This document shows, piece after piece, positions 27,300 through 35,714 of a stretch of 64,000 nt of DNA. The DNA is from Humibacter sp. RRB41 (GTDB lineage: Bacteria > Actinomycetota > Actinomycetes > Actinomycetales > Microbacteriaceae). Every line of letters begins with the position of its first letter. The first letter of the stretch is position 1. Position numbers and translations under genes: made by a program. The stretch is taken from positions 62,001 to 126,000 of the forward strand of contig NZ_JAKWJQ010000007.1 of NCBI RefSeq assembly GCF_022761015.1. The letters are read 5' to 3'. The notes under the pieces were generated by a model that did no database searches, had not been told where the DNA came from, and was given only the letters and a program-made list of their open reading frames with translations.

Positions 27300-28504
27300 C
27301 GCTTGCCGCGGAGAGCACGATCGTCTCCTGGCGCAACTCGATCGTGCTCGTCTTCGGATTCTCCGGCTTCGCGCTCGCAAGTTGGCTCTCGCGGGTGCCG
27401 AGCGCGCGGGACGGGCTGAACGCGACCATCCTGCAGATGGGTGTTCTGGCGCTCGGCATCTCCGCCGGTTCGATCGGCGGGTTCTACGTGGCGAGTCGCG
27501 TCGCCCCTCGCTTCGAACCGCAGCGTGTCATCGTCATTGCTCTGTGCGGGTCGACGGTCGGCCTCGTGGTGGCGGGGCTCGGTGCCTCGACGTTCGGGAG
27601 CTATCCGCTCACCTTCGCAGGACTGCTGCTGCTCGGACTCTCCAACGGCACCTGCAATGTGACGATGAACCTCGAGGGCTCTGGGATCGAGCGTGCGCTC
27701 GGCAAACCGTTGATGCCCTGGTTTCACGCGGCATTCAGCATCGGCGCGGCGGTCGGAGCGGGAGCCGGAGCGCTTGCGGCGGGCCTCGGAATGCCGGTGG
27801 CACTGCATCTGGGAGCGGCGGCAGTCGTGATGGTCGTCGTCGGCGTCACTGCGACGCTGCGGCGTTGGCCCGCTGTCGGCTCGGAGCCGGCCGTCTCGGT
27901 GAGCGCAGAACCATCTGAAGAGCCGCTTCCGCCCGTCACGCGCCGCCGATCGGCCTGGTTCGAGAGGCGCACCCTCCTCATCGGCATCGTGGTGCTGGGC
28001 ATGTCGTTCGCGAACGGTGCTGCCAATGACTGGGCGGCTCTCGCGACCGCGGACAGCCGTGGTGCGAGCGACGGCGTGGCAGCGCTCACCATCGATGTGT
28101 TCACACTCGCCGTCGTGGCCGCGCGGCTGAGCGGCGTCTCGGTGCTCGCTCGCTTCGGGCGAGTACGAACCGTGCAGGGCTCGGCGTTCGTCGCGGTCGT
28201 CGGCATGCTGTTGTTCATCTTCGGCGGGAGCGTCGCCACCGGTTTCATCGGCGCGGCCCTCTGGGGTCTCGGAGTGGCGCTCGCCTTCCCGATCGGAATG
28301 TCCGCGGCCGGCGACGACCACCGCTTCGCTGCGTCTCGCATCGCGGTGGTGGCGGCGATCGGCTACGCAGGATCGCTCGTCGGCCCTCCACTGATCGGGT
28401 TCGTCGCCGGTGGCGCCGGCCTGCTCTACGCCCTGCTCATCCCGCTCGCGCTGATCGTGGTCGCCGGTATCGCTGCGCCAGTGCTGCGCAGGCCCGCGCG
28501 CTGA
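27296..28504 (+). CDS. MFS transporter (YbjJ-like)
   Basis: 402 residues from TTG 27296, overlapping the previous stop (TTGA). Twelve hydrophobic segments in two sets of six with a polar middle loop near residues 200-220. FASWLSRVPSARDGLNATILQMGVLALGISAGSIGG is the pattern of the YbjJ/FucP-like branch. Placed last in an operon with isomerase and dehydrogenase, it may import or export the pathway sugar; substrate unknown. Confidence 0.82.
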   Translation: MTLAAESTIVSWRNSIVLVFGFSGFALASWLSRVPSARDGLNATILQMGVLALGISAGSIGGFYVASRVAPRFEPQRVIVIALCGSTVGLVVAGLGASTFGSYPLTFAGLLLLGLSNGTCNVTMNLEGSGIERALGKPLMPWFHAAFSIGAAVGAGAGALAAGLGMPVALHLGAAAVVMVVVGVTATLRRWPAVGSEPAVSVSAEPSEEPLPPVTRRRSAWFERRTLLIGIVVLGMSFANGAANDWAALATADSRGASDGVAALTIDVFTLAVVAARLSGVSVLARFGRVRTVQGSAFVAVVGMLLFIFGGSVATGFIGAALWGLGVALAFPIGMSAAGDDHRFAASRIAVVAAIGYAGSLVGPPLIGFVAGGAGLLYALLIPLALIVVAGIAAPVLRRPAR

Positions 28505-28544
28505 GCGGCATCGAATCAGCGCGACCGTCGCCTCCGCATCCGGC

Positions 28545-28637
28545 ATTCAGGACATACGAAGGGCCATCGACATATCCGGCACGGCCGCCGAAATGTCCTG
28601 AATCGTGGTCGTGAATCGTCCTGAATCGTGGTCGTGA
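28545..28637. repeat. Inverted repeat plus 20-base tandem repeat between convergent genes
   Basis: ATTCAGGACAT (28545-28555) is perfectly inverted at 28593-28603 with a 37-base loop. The second arm is itself part of a 20-base unit, GTCCTGAATCGTGGTCGTGA, present at 28595-28614 and again at 28618-28637 (23-base period). It lies between the MFS gene and the convergent ribokinase, so a bidirectional terminator is possible, but there is no T-run. Confidence 0.7.
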
Positions 28638-28668
28638 GCGGCCCGCCGCGGTCGCGGCCACCCAGCAG

Positions 28669-29577
28669 CTATCGCGCGAGCAGCCGGTCGATCGCGGATG
28701 CCGTCGGCAGCGACCCGCGCGCACCCGCCGCGAGAGTGGCGATCGCGCCACCACCGACGGCCCGGCTCACGGCGTCGTCGAGGTCGCGCCCCTCGGCGAG
28801 GGATGCCGCCAGCACGCCGATGAACGCATCGCCCGCGCCCGTCGTGTCGACAGCGTTCACCCGCGGTGCCGGAACGGAGAACGACTCGGCGCCGCGACGC
28901 ACGTCGGCACCGAGCGCCCCGCGGGTCACGACGACGACGGCTGAGCCAGATGCTGCCAGCTCGTCGATACCGCCGATCGCTGCAGCTTCGTGCTCGTTCG
29001 GCACCAGCACATCGACCGCGGCGAGCAGCTCGCCAGGCAGCGGCGTGGTCGGTGCCGGTGCCGGGTTGAGCACGACGGTCCAGCCGAGTTCCGCCGCCGC
29101 GACGGCCGCATGCGTCACGGTCGCCAGCGGAATCTCGAGGCACAGCACGATGACAGCGCCGGATTCACATGATGCGATCGATGCGAAGGCGCTGTCCACG
29201 TCAGCGGGCATGAGCTCGGCGTTGGCGCCCGCGACGACGGTGATGGCGTTCTCGCCGTCGTCGGCGACCTGGATGAGGGCGACGCCGGTGGCGGCATCCG
29301 CTCGTCCGACGTGCGTCGTATCGACGTCGACGGCGGCGAGCGCAGCCAGTGCGTCCGCCCCGTGCGAGTCGTCACCGACGCGACCGACCATGAGCGTTCG
29401 TGCTCCCGTGCTCGCCGCAGCACTCGCCTGATTCGCGCCCTTGCCACCCTGACCGGAGCTGAACGATGATCCGCTGATCGTCTCGCCCGGCTCGACGACA
29501 CGCGGCGCCCTCACGACGAGGTCGACGTTGATCGATCCGACGACGACGACCGGCAGCGGATGCCCGAGCTTGCTCAT
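28669..29577 (-). CDS. rbsK: Ribokinase (PfkB family)
   Basis: 302 residues. VGSINVDLVVRAPRVVEPGETI at the start, GGKGANQA (PfkB signature 1, substrate lid) and DTTGAGDAFIG (signature 2, with the catalytic Asp and the anion hole) near residue 250. It phosphorylates ribose at O5; other sugars are possible. No ribose transporter or LacI regulator adjoins it. Divergent from the MarP-like gene. Confidence 0.9.
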   Translation of the reverse strand: MSKLGHPLPVVVVGSINVDLVVRAPRVVEPGETISGSSFSSGQGGKGANQASAAASTGARTLMVGRVGDDSHGADALAALAAVDVDTTHVGRADAATGVALIQVADDGENAITVVAGANAELMPADVDSAFASIASCESGAVIVLCLEIPLATVTHAAVAAAELGWTVVLNPAPAPTTPLPGELLAAVDVLVPNEHEAAAIGGIDELAASGSAVVVVTRGALGADVRRGAESFSVPAPRVNAVDTTGAGDAFIGVLAASLAEGRDLDDAVSRAVGGGAIATLAAGARGSLPTASAIDRLLAR

Positions 29578-29666
29578 GCCTCGACCCTATGGTCCGTTCT
29601 GCTCCGAGACGTTCTCCCTGCTCCGCCGCAGAATTCGCACAGCCGCGTGAGCGAGAGTTGATCCTC

Positions 29667-30851
29667 GTGGAGATCGTGGTCGACGTCGTGCTCGCGCTCG
29701 CGGCCGTCGTGGCGATCGTCATCGGCTGGCGTCGCGGCGCGCTCCTGACAGCGCTGTCGATGGTGGGACTGATCGTCGGCCTGTGGGTCGGACTGCTTCT
29801 CGCTCCCCTCATCGTCGAGTGGCTCACACCGTTGGGCCTCACGAACACGGTCGCGCGCGCTCTGCTCGCCGCGGTCGTCGTGCTCGCGTTCGGATCCGTG
29901 CTCTACGGAGTCGGCACCACGCTCGGATCGATGCTGCGCACCCGCATGCACCACGGGCCCGTCGGCCGGGTCGACTCGGCAGGGGGATCGGTGGTCGGCG
30001 TCGTGGCGTGGGCCGTCGTCGTGTGGCTCGTCGCCGGGTTCGTGCAGACCTCTTCGCTGTATCCGGCGTCGCAGCTGGCGTCGGAATCGCGCATCGTCGC
30101 GGCGCTCGATGCGATGTCGCCGGTGCCGGCATCGGCTGCCCTCGGCGCGCTCGACGACGCGCTCGCCGGTGCTGGCCTGCCGGAGGTCTTCAGCCACGGC
30201 GAGACGATCCCCGGAACCGAGGCGCCGGACTCCAGCATTCCCGCCGCGGTGACCGCCAGGTCGCAGAGCGTGGTCAAGGTGCTGTCGCTGGAGCCGAGCT
30301 GCTCGATGGAGTCGACGGGCAGCGGATGGGTGGATGCCGCGGGCACCGTCGTGACGAACGCCCACGTCGTCGCCGGCTCCTCCTCGGTCGACGTGCAGAC
30401 GACTGATGGCCACACGTACGACGCCACGGTCGTCGCGTTCGACCCGCAGCGCGATGTGGCCGTGCTCAGCGTGCCCGACCTCGGCGCTCCGGCGCTGCCC
30501 ACCGGCAGCCCGTTGACGGCTGGTGAGTCGGCGGTGGTCGCCGGGTATCCGGGAGGCGGGTCCCTCACGTTGGGCGGTGCGCGCGTGCGGGCGGAGTTGA
30601 CGGCGCTCGGCACCGACATCTACCAGCGGGATGCCGTCGCCCGCGACGTCTACTCCCTGCGCGGAACGGTGCGGCCCGGCAACTCCGGCGGGCCGCTCTT
30701 CGACTCCAGAGGTCGCGTGGTCGGCGTCGTCTTCGCGCGATCGACGACGGATTCCGACACCGGCTATGCCCTCACGCTCGCCGAGATCGAGCCTGTCCTG
30801 AAGTCCGCGGGCTCGATGCCGGTGGCGACGGGCGCCTGCGCGGCCGGCTGA
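29667..30851 (+). CDS. marP: MarP-like membrane serine protease (CvpA plus trypsin domains)
   Basis: 394 residues from GTG 29667, nearly the length of M. tuberculosis MarP; the frame is open upstream but those residues are polar and lack a ribosome site. Four N-terminal helices form a CvpA-like domain; then a chymotrypsin-fold protease with His233 (TNAHVVAG), Asp263 (PQRDVAVL) and Ser340 (RPGNSGGPL). In mycobacteria MarP is a periplasmic protease needed for acid and oxidative stress resistance and cleaves the hydrolase RipA. Monocistronic, divergent from ribokinase. Confidence 0.92.
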   Translation: MEIVVDVVLALAAVVAIVIGWRRGALLTALSMVGLIVGLWVGLLLAPLIVEWLTPLGLTNTVARALLAAVVVLAFGSVLYGVGTTLGSMLRTRMHHGPVGRVDSAGGSVVGVVAWAVVVWLVAGFVQTSSLYPASQLASESRIVAALDAMSPVPASAALGALDDALAGAGLPEVFSHGETIPGTEAPDSSIPAAVTARSQSVVKVLSLEPSCSMESTGSGWVDAAGTVVTNAHVVAGSSSVDVQTTDGHTYDATVVAFDPQRDVAVLSVPDLGAPALPTGSPLTAGESAVVAGYPGGGSLTLGGARVRAELTALGTDIYQRDAVARDVYSLRGTVRPGNSGGPLFDSRGRVVGVVFARSTTDSDTGYALTLAEIEPVLKSAGSMPVATGACAAG

Positions 30852-30940
30852 GGCGGATGTCTGAACACGACACGCATCCTCCTTCGCATCGGGCAGCGAT
30901 CGACGCTTGCGAGCCGAGGGGCCGACGCGTAACCTGACCC

Positions 30941-30969
30941 GGATTGAATCGATTCGATTCGATGAATCC
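30941..30969. promoter_or_regulatory. Putative operator upstream of the ThuA gene
   Basis: AT-rich island containing the perfect palindrome GAATCGATTC (30946-30955), overlapped by a second GATTCGAT unit and bounded by GGATT and AATCC. It sits 47-75 bases before the ThuA start. LacI- or ROK-type regulators bind sites of this kind; no such regulator gene adjoins, so the binder is unknown. Confidence 0.45.
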
Positions 30970-31015
30970 AACCACGACTTCCGCTCCGAAAGAGAGCGCT
31001 GATCAGAGGAGATCC

Positions 31016-31768
31016 ATGCGCATCACCGTGTGGAACGAGAACTTCCACGAGACCACGCAGCCGCAGATCGCGGAGATCTATCCCCACGGCATCCACGGCG
31101 CGATCGCGGAGGGGTTGGCCGAGCGGTTGCCGGATGCGGGCATCCGTACAGCGACGCAGGACCAGCCAGAGCACGGTCTCGATCGCGAGACGCTCGAATC
31201 CACCGACGTGCTGTTGTGGTGGGGGCACATGGCCCACGACGACGTGTCCGACGAGGTCGTGGAGCGCGTGCAGGAGCGCGTGCTCGCCGGCATGGGGCTC
31301 ATCGTGTTGCACTCGGCGCACTTCTCGAAGATCTTCCGCCGCCTGATGGGCACGACGTGCTCGCTGAAATGGCGCAACGAGGCGGAGCGCGAGCTGGTCT
31401 GGACGGTCAACCCGTCGCATCCGATCGCCGAGGGCATTCCGTCGCCGCTCATCATCGGGCAGCAGGAGATGTACGGGGAGTACTTCGACGTGCCGACGCC
31501 GGACGAACTGGTCTTCATCAGTTCGTTCTCGGGCGGCGAGGTGTTCCGCTCCGGTCTCACCTACCGACGCGGCAACGGCAAGATCTTCTACTTCAGCCCC
31601 GGCGACCAGGAGTACCCGGTCTACCACCACGACGACGTGCGGAACGTGCTGGCGAACGCGGTGCGCTGGGCCGCTCCCGCCGGTGCGGTGGCGCAGGCGC
31701 CGTCGGTCTCGAACCCCGCACGCGACTGGTTCAGCACCGACGCCGTAGCAGTGGGGAGCGCATCGTGA
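31016..31768 (+). CDS. thuA: ThuA domain protein (trehalose-utilisation type)
   Basis: 250 residues from ATG 31016 behind AGAGGAG; an in-frame ATG at 30944 lies in the operator region and is discarded. [10 protein letters not shown] at the first strand, [33 protein letters not shown] and [18 protein letters not shown] are ThuA motifs of a class I glutamine-amidotransferase-like fold. ThuA proteins accompany ThuB-type dehydrogenases in the 3-keto-disaccharide route; their precise reaction is unsettled. GTGA overlap with the Gfo/Idh gene. Confidence 0.88.
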   Translation: MRITVWNENFHETTQPQIAEIYPHGIHGAIAEGLAERLPDAGIRTATQDQPEHGLDRETLESTDVLLWWGHMAHDDVSDEVVERVQERVLAGMGLIVLHSAHFSKIFRRLMGTTCSLKWRNEAERELVWTVNPSHPIAEGIPSPLIIGQQEMYGEYFDVPTPDELVFISSFSGGEVFRSGLTYRRGNGKIFYFSPGDQEYPVYHHDDVRNVLANAVRWAAPAGAVAQAPSVSNPARDWFSTDAVAVGSAS

Positions 31769-32805
31769 GCACACTGAAGGTCGGCGTAGTCGGCGCCGGA
31801 TGGGCAGGACGACAGCACCTCGGCGGTTTCGCGGCACGCAACGACGTGGAGATCGTCGCCCTCGCCGGACTCGAAGTCGACCAGGTCGCGGCGCTCAAGG
31901 CCGAGTTCGGCATCCCCGCGACATTCCCGCGGTGGGAGCAGATGCTCGACGAGGTCGAGCTCGACGCCATCAGCATCGCCACTCCGACCGCGCTGCATGC
32001 GCCGGTCGCGATAGCGGCACTCGAGCGGGGCATCCACGTGCTCACCGAGAAGCCGATCGCGGCGAGCCTCGCGGATGCCCAGAGCATGGTGGACGCCGCC
32101 CGTGCGGCCGGTCGCGTGCTCCAGGTCGTGTTCAACCACCGGCTGCGCGGCGACATCGCCGAGCTCGCTCGCATCATCGCAGCGGGAGAGATCGGCGAGA
32201 CGTATGTCGCGAAGGCCGGATGGCTGCGTCGCGCGGGCATCCCGGAGTCCGGCTGGTTCGCCAAGCGCGAGCTCTCAGGCGGCGGCCCACTGCTCGATCT
32301 CGGCGTGCACGTCATCGACTACGCCCTGCGTCTGCTCGGCGAGCCCGACGTGCTCACCGTGTCTGCTTCGACGTATGCGGAGCTCGGCACGAAGGTCGTC
32401 GAGGGCTTCGACGTCGAGGACATCGCGATCGCGTTCGTGCGGCTTGCGAACGGAACGACGCTGACCCTCGAGACCAGTTGGGACGCCTACCGCCCGAACA
32501 ACAACGAGTTCTGGATGACCGTCTTCGGCACGGAGGGCGGTGCGGAGCTGCGAGTCATCGACTACACCGAGAGCGAGCTCAAGGTGTTCCGCACTCGCGA
32601 TGGCGTCATCGACGACTACGTGGCCGTTCCCGGGCCGAACGGTGCGCACCCCGAGGTGATCGCCGAGTTCGTCGACGCCATTCAGGCCGGGCCCCTCGAG
32701 TGGCCGGCGCACGACGGCTCGCTCGGGCTGCGGCGTGCCGCCGTGATCGACGCGTGCTACCGCTCCGCCGAGTCCGGCCACGAGGTGACCGTCACCGCCG
32801 GCTGA
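31765..32805 (+). CDS. Gfo/Idh/MocA-family oxidoreductase (ThuB-like position)
   Basis: 346 residues from GTG 31765. [20 protein letters not shown] is the Rossmann motif, [11 protein letters not shown] the catalytic lysine, [21 protein letters not shown] the active-site helix. Coupled to ThuA by GTGA, the arrangement of thuA-thuB in rhizobia, where ThuB oxidises trehalose or related disaccharides at C3. The exact substrate here is not shown. Followed by a clear terminator. Confidence 0.9.
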   Translation: MSTLKVGVVGAGWAGRQHLGGFAARNDVEIVALAGLEVDQVAALKAEFGIPATFPRWEQMLDEVELDAISIATPTALHAPVAIAALERGIHVLTEKPIAASLADAQSMVDAARAAGRVLQVVFNHRLRGDIAELARIIAAGEIGETYVAKAGWLRRAGIPESGWFAKRELSGGGPLLDLGVHVIDYALRLLGEPDVLTVSASTYAELGTKVVEGFDVEDIAIAFVRLANGTTLTLETSWDAYRPNNNEFWMTVFGTEGGAELRVIDYTESELKVFRTRDGVIDDYVAVPGPNGAHPEVIAEFVDAIQAGPLEWPAHDGSLGLRRAAVIDACYRSAESGHEVTVTAG

Positions 32806-32886
32806 GCCCCACCCACCCCGCTTCACCACACCCACCCGCTTCACCACACCAACCCCCCCCCGAAAACAGGCAGGGTCGCGCTCTCT

Positions 32887-32925
32887 GCCCCGGAACAGGC
32901 TAGATCTGCCTGTTCCGGGGCGTTT
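32887..32925 (+). terminator. Rho-independent terminator of the thuA operon
   Basis: Perfect 14-base stem: G plus CCCCGGAACAGGC (32888-32900), loop TAGATCT, then GCCTGTTCCGGGG plus C, followed by GTTTT. The T-run is on the plus strand, 81 bases after the dehydrogenase stop. Confidence 0.88.
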
Positions 32926-32984
32926 TGCCTCCGTTGGGATAAGCGAGGGTCTACCCCCATCTCGGGGCACTCGATGGAGCATTC

Positions 32985-33011
32985 GCTGAACACTGAGTGA
33001 ACTCGGTGAAC
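32985..33011 (-). promoter_or_regulatory. PHO-box-like direct repeats upstream of efeO
   Basis: Read on the minus strand: GTTCACC (33011-33005), GTTCACT (33002-32996) and GTTCAGC (32991-32985). The last two are 11 bases apart, the period and core (GTTCAC) of the direct-repeat units bound by PhoP in Streptomyces. About 100 bases before efeO and 2.7 kb before a secreted phosphoesterase. Resemblance only. Confidence 0.4.
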
Positions 33012-33112
33012 GGCAGGTTAACCGCCCCGATTCCGCTGGGAGCATGGCATCCGCGCGGGGCTTTCGGGTGGTTCCGCGCGACCTGACGTGTGAACTCTGA
33101 GGGCGGTACTGG

Positions 33113-34306
33113 GTGATGCGGCATGCCTTGGCTATCGGAGTGCTGGCGGCCTCGCTGGTGCTCCTCGTCGGCGGAGGCGTCGCGGTGCAGCTGACCCACT
33201 CTGCTGGCGGGGCCGACGGCGGACATGCGGATGCCTACACCGTCACCGCAGGCATCTCCGGCTGCGGTGACGGCTGGCAGGAAGGCACAGCCGGCGTGCA
33301 GACGTTCGACGTGAAGAACACGTCGATCGCCGGCATGGAGGTCTATCTGCAGTCGGCGTCGAGCAAGGATGTCTACCTCGACCTCGAATCTCTCGGCGCC
33401 GGCAGCACGACTCGCGCGCAGGCCACCATCGCGGCCGGAAAGTACCGCTTCGTCTGCCTGCCCGCCGACGAGAATCCGATCGCCGGTCCCGTCGTGACGG
33501 TCACAGGGGCGGAGCGCGTGGCCGACGCGACGCCGGGGATCGCGCCGGTGACGCAGAACGACCTCATTCCCGCGTCGAAGGCGTACGGCGAGTGGATCGA
33601 GGGCAGGTTTCCGGTTCTCGCCGCCGGCGTGGCCGCGCTGAACGGCGACGTGGCATCCGGTGATCTCGCCAAGGCGAAGACCGACTGGCTCGGAGCGCAC
33701 CTCGTGTACGAATCGCTCGGCGCAGCCTATGGAGCGTTCGGCGATGCCGACGCCGCGATCAACGGCATGCCGGCCTCGAGCACGACGGCGCTGAGCGATC
33801 CCGACCTCACCGGCTTCCACAAGATCGAGGCGCTCCTGTGGTCGGGTGCGCCCGCCGCGAAGATCGCGCCGTTCACGTCGAGGCTCGTCATCGACGTGGG
33901 GGACCTGCGCACGAATTTCCCGAACGCGCGCATCGACCCGCTCGACATCGGGCTGCGTGCCCACGAGATTCTGGAGAACGCCCTGCAATTCGAACTCACC
34001 GGCAAGACGGATGCCGGCAGCCATACCAACCTCGCCACCCTCGACGCGAACCTGGCCGGCACGGTGCAGGCGCTCGAGCCGATCAGCGGCATCCTGAAGA
34101 CCCGCTACCCCGACCTTGCGAAGACGGATGCCGCCATCGCCGCCTCACGCACCCTCGTCGAGTCGTACCGGCACACCGACGGCAGCTGGGTTCCGCTGCA
34201 GTCGCTCACGACCGCGCAGCGCGAGTCCCTCGACGCGCAGATCGATCAGACGATCGAACTGCTCGCACCGATCGCCGCCATCTGCGACGTGAGGAGGGCG
34301 GCATGA
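33113..34306 (+). CDS. efeO: Iron uptake protein EfeO (cupredoxin plus M75 domain)
   Basis: 397 residues from GTG 33113 (an ATG follows at once). One N-terminal hydrophobic segment without a lipobox cysteine, so secreted or anchored. Residues ~45-130 are the cupredoxin-like part with GCGDGWQ and RFVCLP; the rest is the M75/imelysin-like helical domain with the HxxE metal motif in TGFHKIEALLW. EfeO works with EfeB and the permease EfeU in ferrous or haem-iron uptake. No EfeU gene is adjacent. ATGA overlap with efeB. Confidence 0.9.
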   Translation: MMRHALAIGVLAASLVLLVGGGVAVQLTHSAGGADGGHADAYTVTAGISGCGDGWQEGTAGVQTFDVKNTSIAGMEVYLQSASSKDVYLDLESLGAGSTTRAQATIAAGKYRFVCLPADENPIAGPVVTVTGAERVADATPGIAPVTQNDLIPASKAYGEWIEGRFPVLAAGVAALNGDVASGDLAKAKTDWLGAHLVYESLGAAYGAFGDADAAINGMPASSTTALSDPDLTGFHKIEALLWSGAPAAKIAPFTSRLVIDVGDLRTNFPNARIDPLDIGLRAHEILENALQFELTGKTDAGSHTNLATLDANLAGTVQALEPISGILKTRYPDLAKTDAAIAASRTLVESYRHTDGSWVPLQSLTTAQRESLDAQIDQTIELLAPIAAICDVRRAA

Positions 34307-35667
34307 GCGATCCCCAGCGGCCTGAGTCCGAGCTGCCCGAGTCCGAGCTGAGCGATCCCCAGCTCCCTGAGCGAGCGCGGCGAGTCGAATGGCCCGTTTT
34401 CGCCAACGGCGTCGGCCGCCGCGGGTTCCTGCACGGGCTCGTCGGCGCCGGCATCGCAGCTCCGCTGGCCGCCGTCGCCGCTGCACCGGCGATGGCGGCC
34501 GCAGCCACCGAGACGCCGTCGCCCGACAGCCTCGCCCACCCTGCGGCGACGGGCACGGCCACGGCATCAGGGTACGGGTTCCATGGGGCGCACCAGGCAG
34601 GCATCCTCACCCCTGCGCAGCGCAGCGCGGCGTTCGTCGCGTTCGACCTCACTGCAGCAGGCAGAGCCGAGCTCACCGACCTGATGAAGACGCTGACGGA
34701 TCGGGTGCGATTCCTCACGGCCGGCGGAACGCCTCAGACGACCGGCATCACCGCGCCGCCGTCGGACTCCGGTGTGCTCGGCCCGACCGTGCCGGCCGAC
34801 GGGCTCACCGTGACCGTCTCGCTCGGTGCGTCGGTCTTTGACGACCGCTACGGGCTCGCGTCGAACAAGCCGTATCGACTGCTCACCATGCAGGACTTTC
34901 CGAACGACGACCTCGACCGCGCGACCTGCGACGGCGACGTGCTGCTGCAGGTGTGCGCCCACAACGCCGATACCGTCGCGCACGCTTTGCGCGACATCGC
35001 GCGGGCGACGCGCGGCGCCATGCAGATCCGCTGGCGCAAGGACGGGTTCGTCTCGCCGCCTCGGCCGTCGGGTACCCCGCGCAACCTGATGGGTTTCAAG
35101 GATGGAACGTCGTCGCCCGCGTTGGCTGCGGCATCCGCTCCGAATGAACTGGTGTGGACGCACGCGGGTGATAAGGAGCCGGGGTGGGTGGAGGGCGGTT
35201 CGTACCACGTGGTGCGCGTCATCCGCATGCTCGTCGAGTTCTGGGATCGTGTCTCCCTGCACGAGCAGGAGAACATGATCGGTCGCAGGCGTGACTCGGG
35301 GGCCCCGCTCACCGGCACGCACGAAACCGACGACCCGCACTACGAGACCGACCCGACGGGCGATGTGATCCAGATGGATGCCCACATCCGCCTCGCCAAC
35401 AACCGTTCGAAGCCGCAGGCCAAGGAGCAGATGCTGCGGCGTCCGTACAACTACGACTCGGGCGTCGACGTGAACGGCAACATCGACACCGGCCTGATCT
35501 TCGCCTGCTTCAACCAGGACCTCGAGCGCCAGTTCGTCACGGTGCAGAAGCGTCTCATCGACGAGCCGCTCGTCGACGACATCTCACCCACCGGCGGCGG
35601 CTACTTCTTCGCGCTGCCCGGTGTGCGTAACAAGACCGACTGGTTCGCCAGCGGACTGCTGACCTGA
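34303..35667 (+). CDS. efeB: EfeB, Tat-exported dye-decolorizing peroxidase/deferrochelatase
   Basis: 454 residues from ATG 34303 after GAGGAGG. Twin-arginine signal GRRGFLHGLVG (Arg39-Arg40) ending near APAMAAA, as expected for a haem protein folded before export. The DyP motif GFKDGT (distal Asp) is in NLMGFKDGTSS, and GGSYHVVRVIRM carries the proximal His and a haem-propionate Arg. EfeB removes iron from haem or oxidises Fe2+ for EfeUO. ATGA-coupled to efeO. N-terminal tail is unusually rich in PESEL/DPQ repeats. Confidence 0.92.
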   Translation: MSDPQRPESELPESELSDPQLPERARRVEWPVFANGVGRRGFLHGLVGAGIAAPLAAVAAAPAMAAAATETPSPDSLAHPAATGTATASGYGFHGAHQAGILTPAQRSAAFVAFDLTAAGRAELTDLMKTLTDRVRFLTAGGTPQTTGITAPPSDSGVLGPTVPADGLTVTVSLGASVFDDRYGLASNKPYRLLTMQDFPNDDLDRATCDGDVLLQVCAHNADTVAHALRDIARATRGAMQIRWRKDGFVSPPRPSGTPRNLMGFKDGTSSPALAAASAPNELVWTHAGDKEPGWVEGGSYHVVRVIRMLVEFWDRVSLHEQENMIGRRRDSGAPLTGTHETDDPHYETDPTGDVIQMDAHIRLANNRSKPQAKEQMLRRPYNYDSGVDVNGNIDTGLIFACFNQDLERQFVTVQKRLIDEPLVDDISPTGGGYFFALPGVRNKTDWFASGLLT

Positions 35668-35714
35668 TTCGCAGGCGGTGGGCAGCACCTGTTCTCCCGA
35701 TGAAAGGATCACGA

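Larger units (their letters stand above)
32806..33112. other. Intergenic region with tandem repeats, C9 tract, terminator and PHO-like repeats
   Basis: No gene seen. After the dehydrogenase stop come two copies of an 18-base unit (CCCGCTTCACCACACCCA and a near copy), a run of nine C at about 32853-32861, the terminator at 32887-32925 and, closer to efeO, three TGAAC repeats and the palindrome GGTTAACC (33016-33023). Confidence 0.7.

Noticed and set aside
33016-33023. GGTTAACC as an IdeR/DtxR iron box before efeO
   Set aside because: Only the inner eight bases fit; the outer TTA/TAA half-sites of the 19-base consensus are missing.
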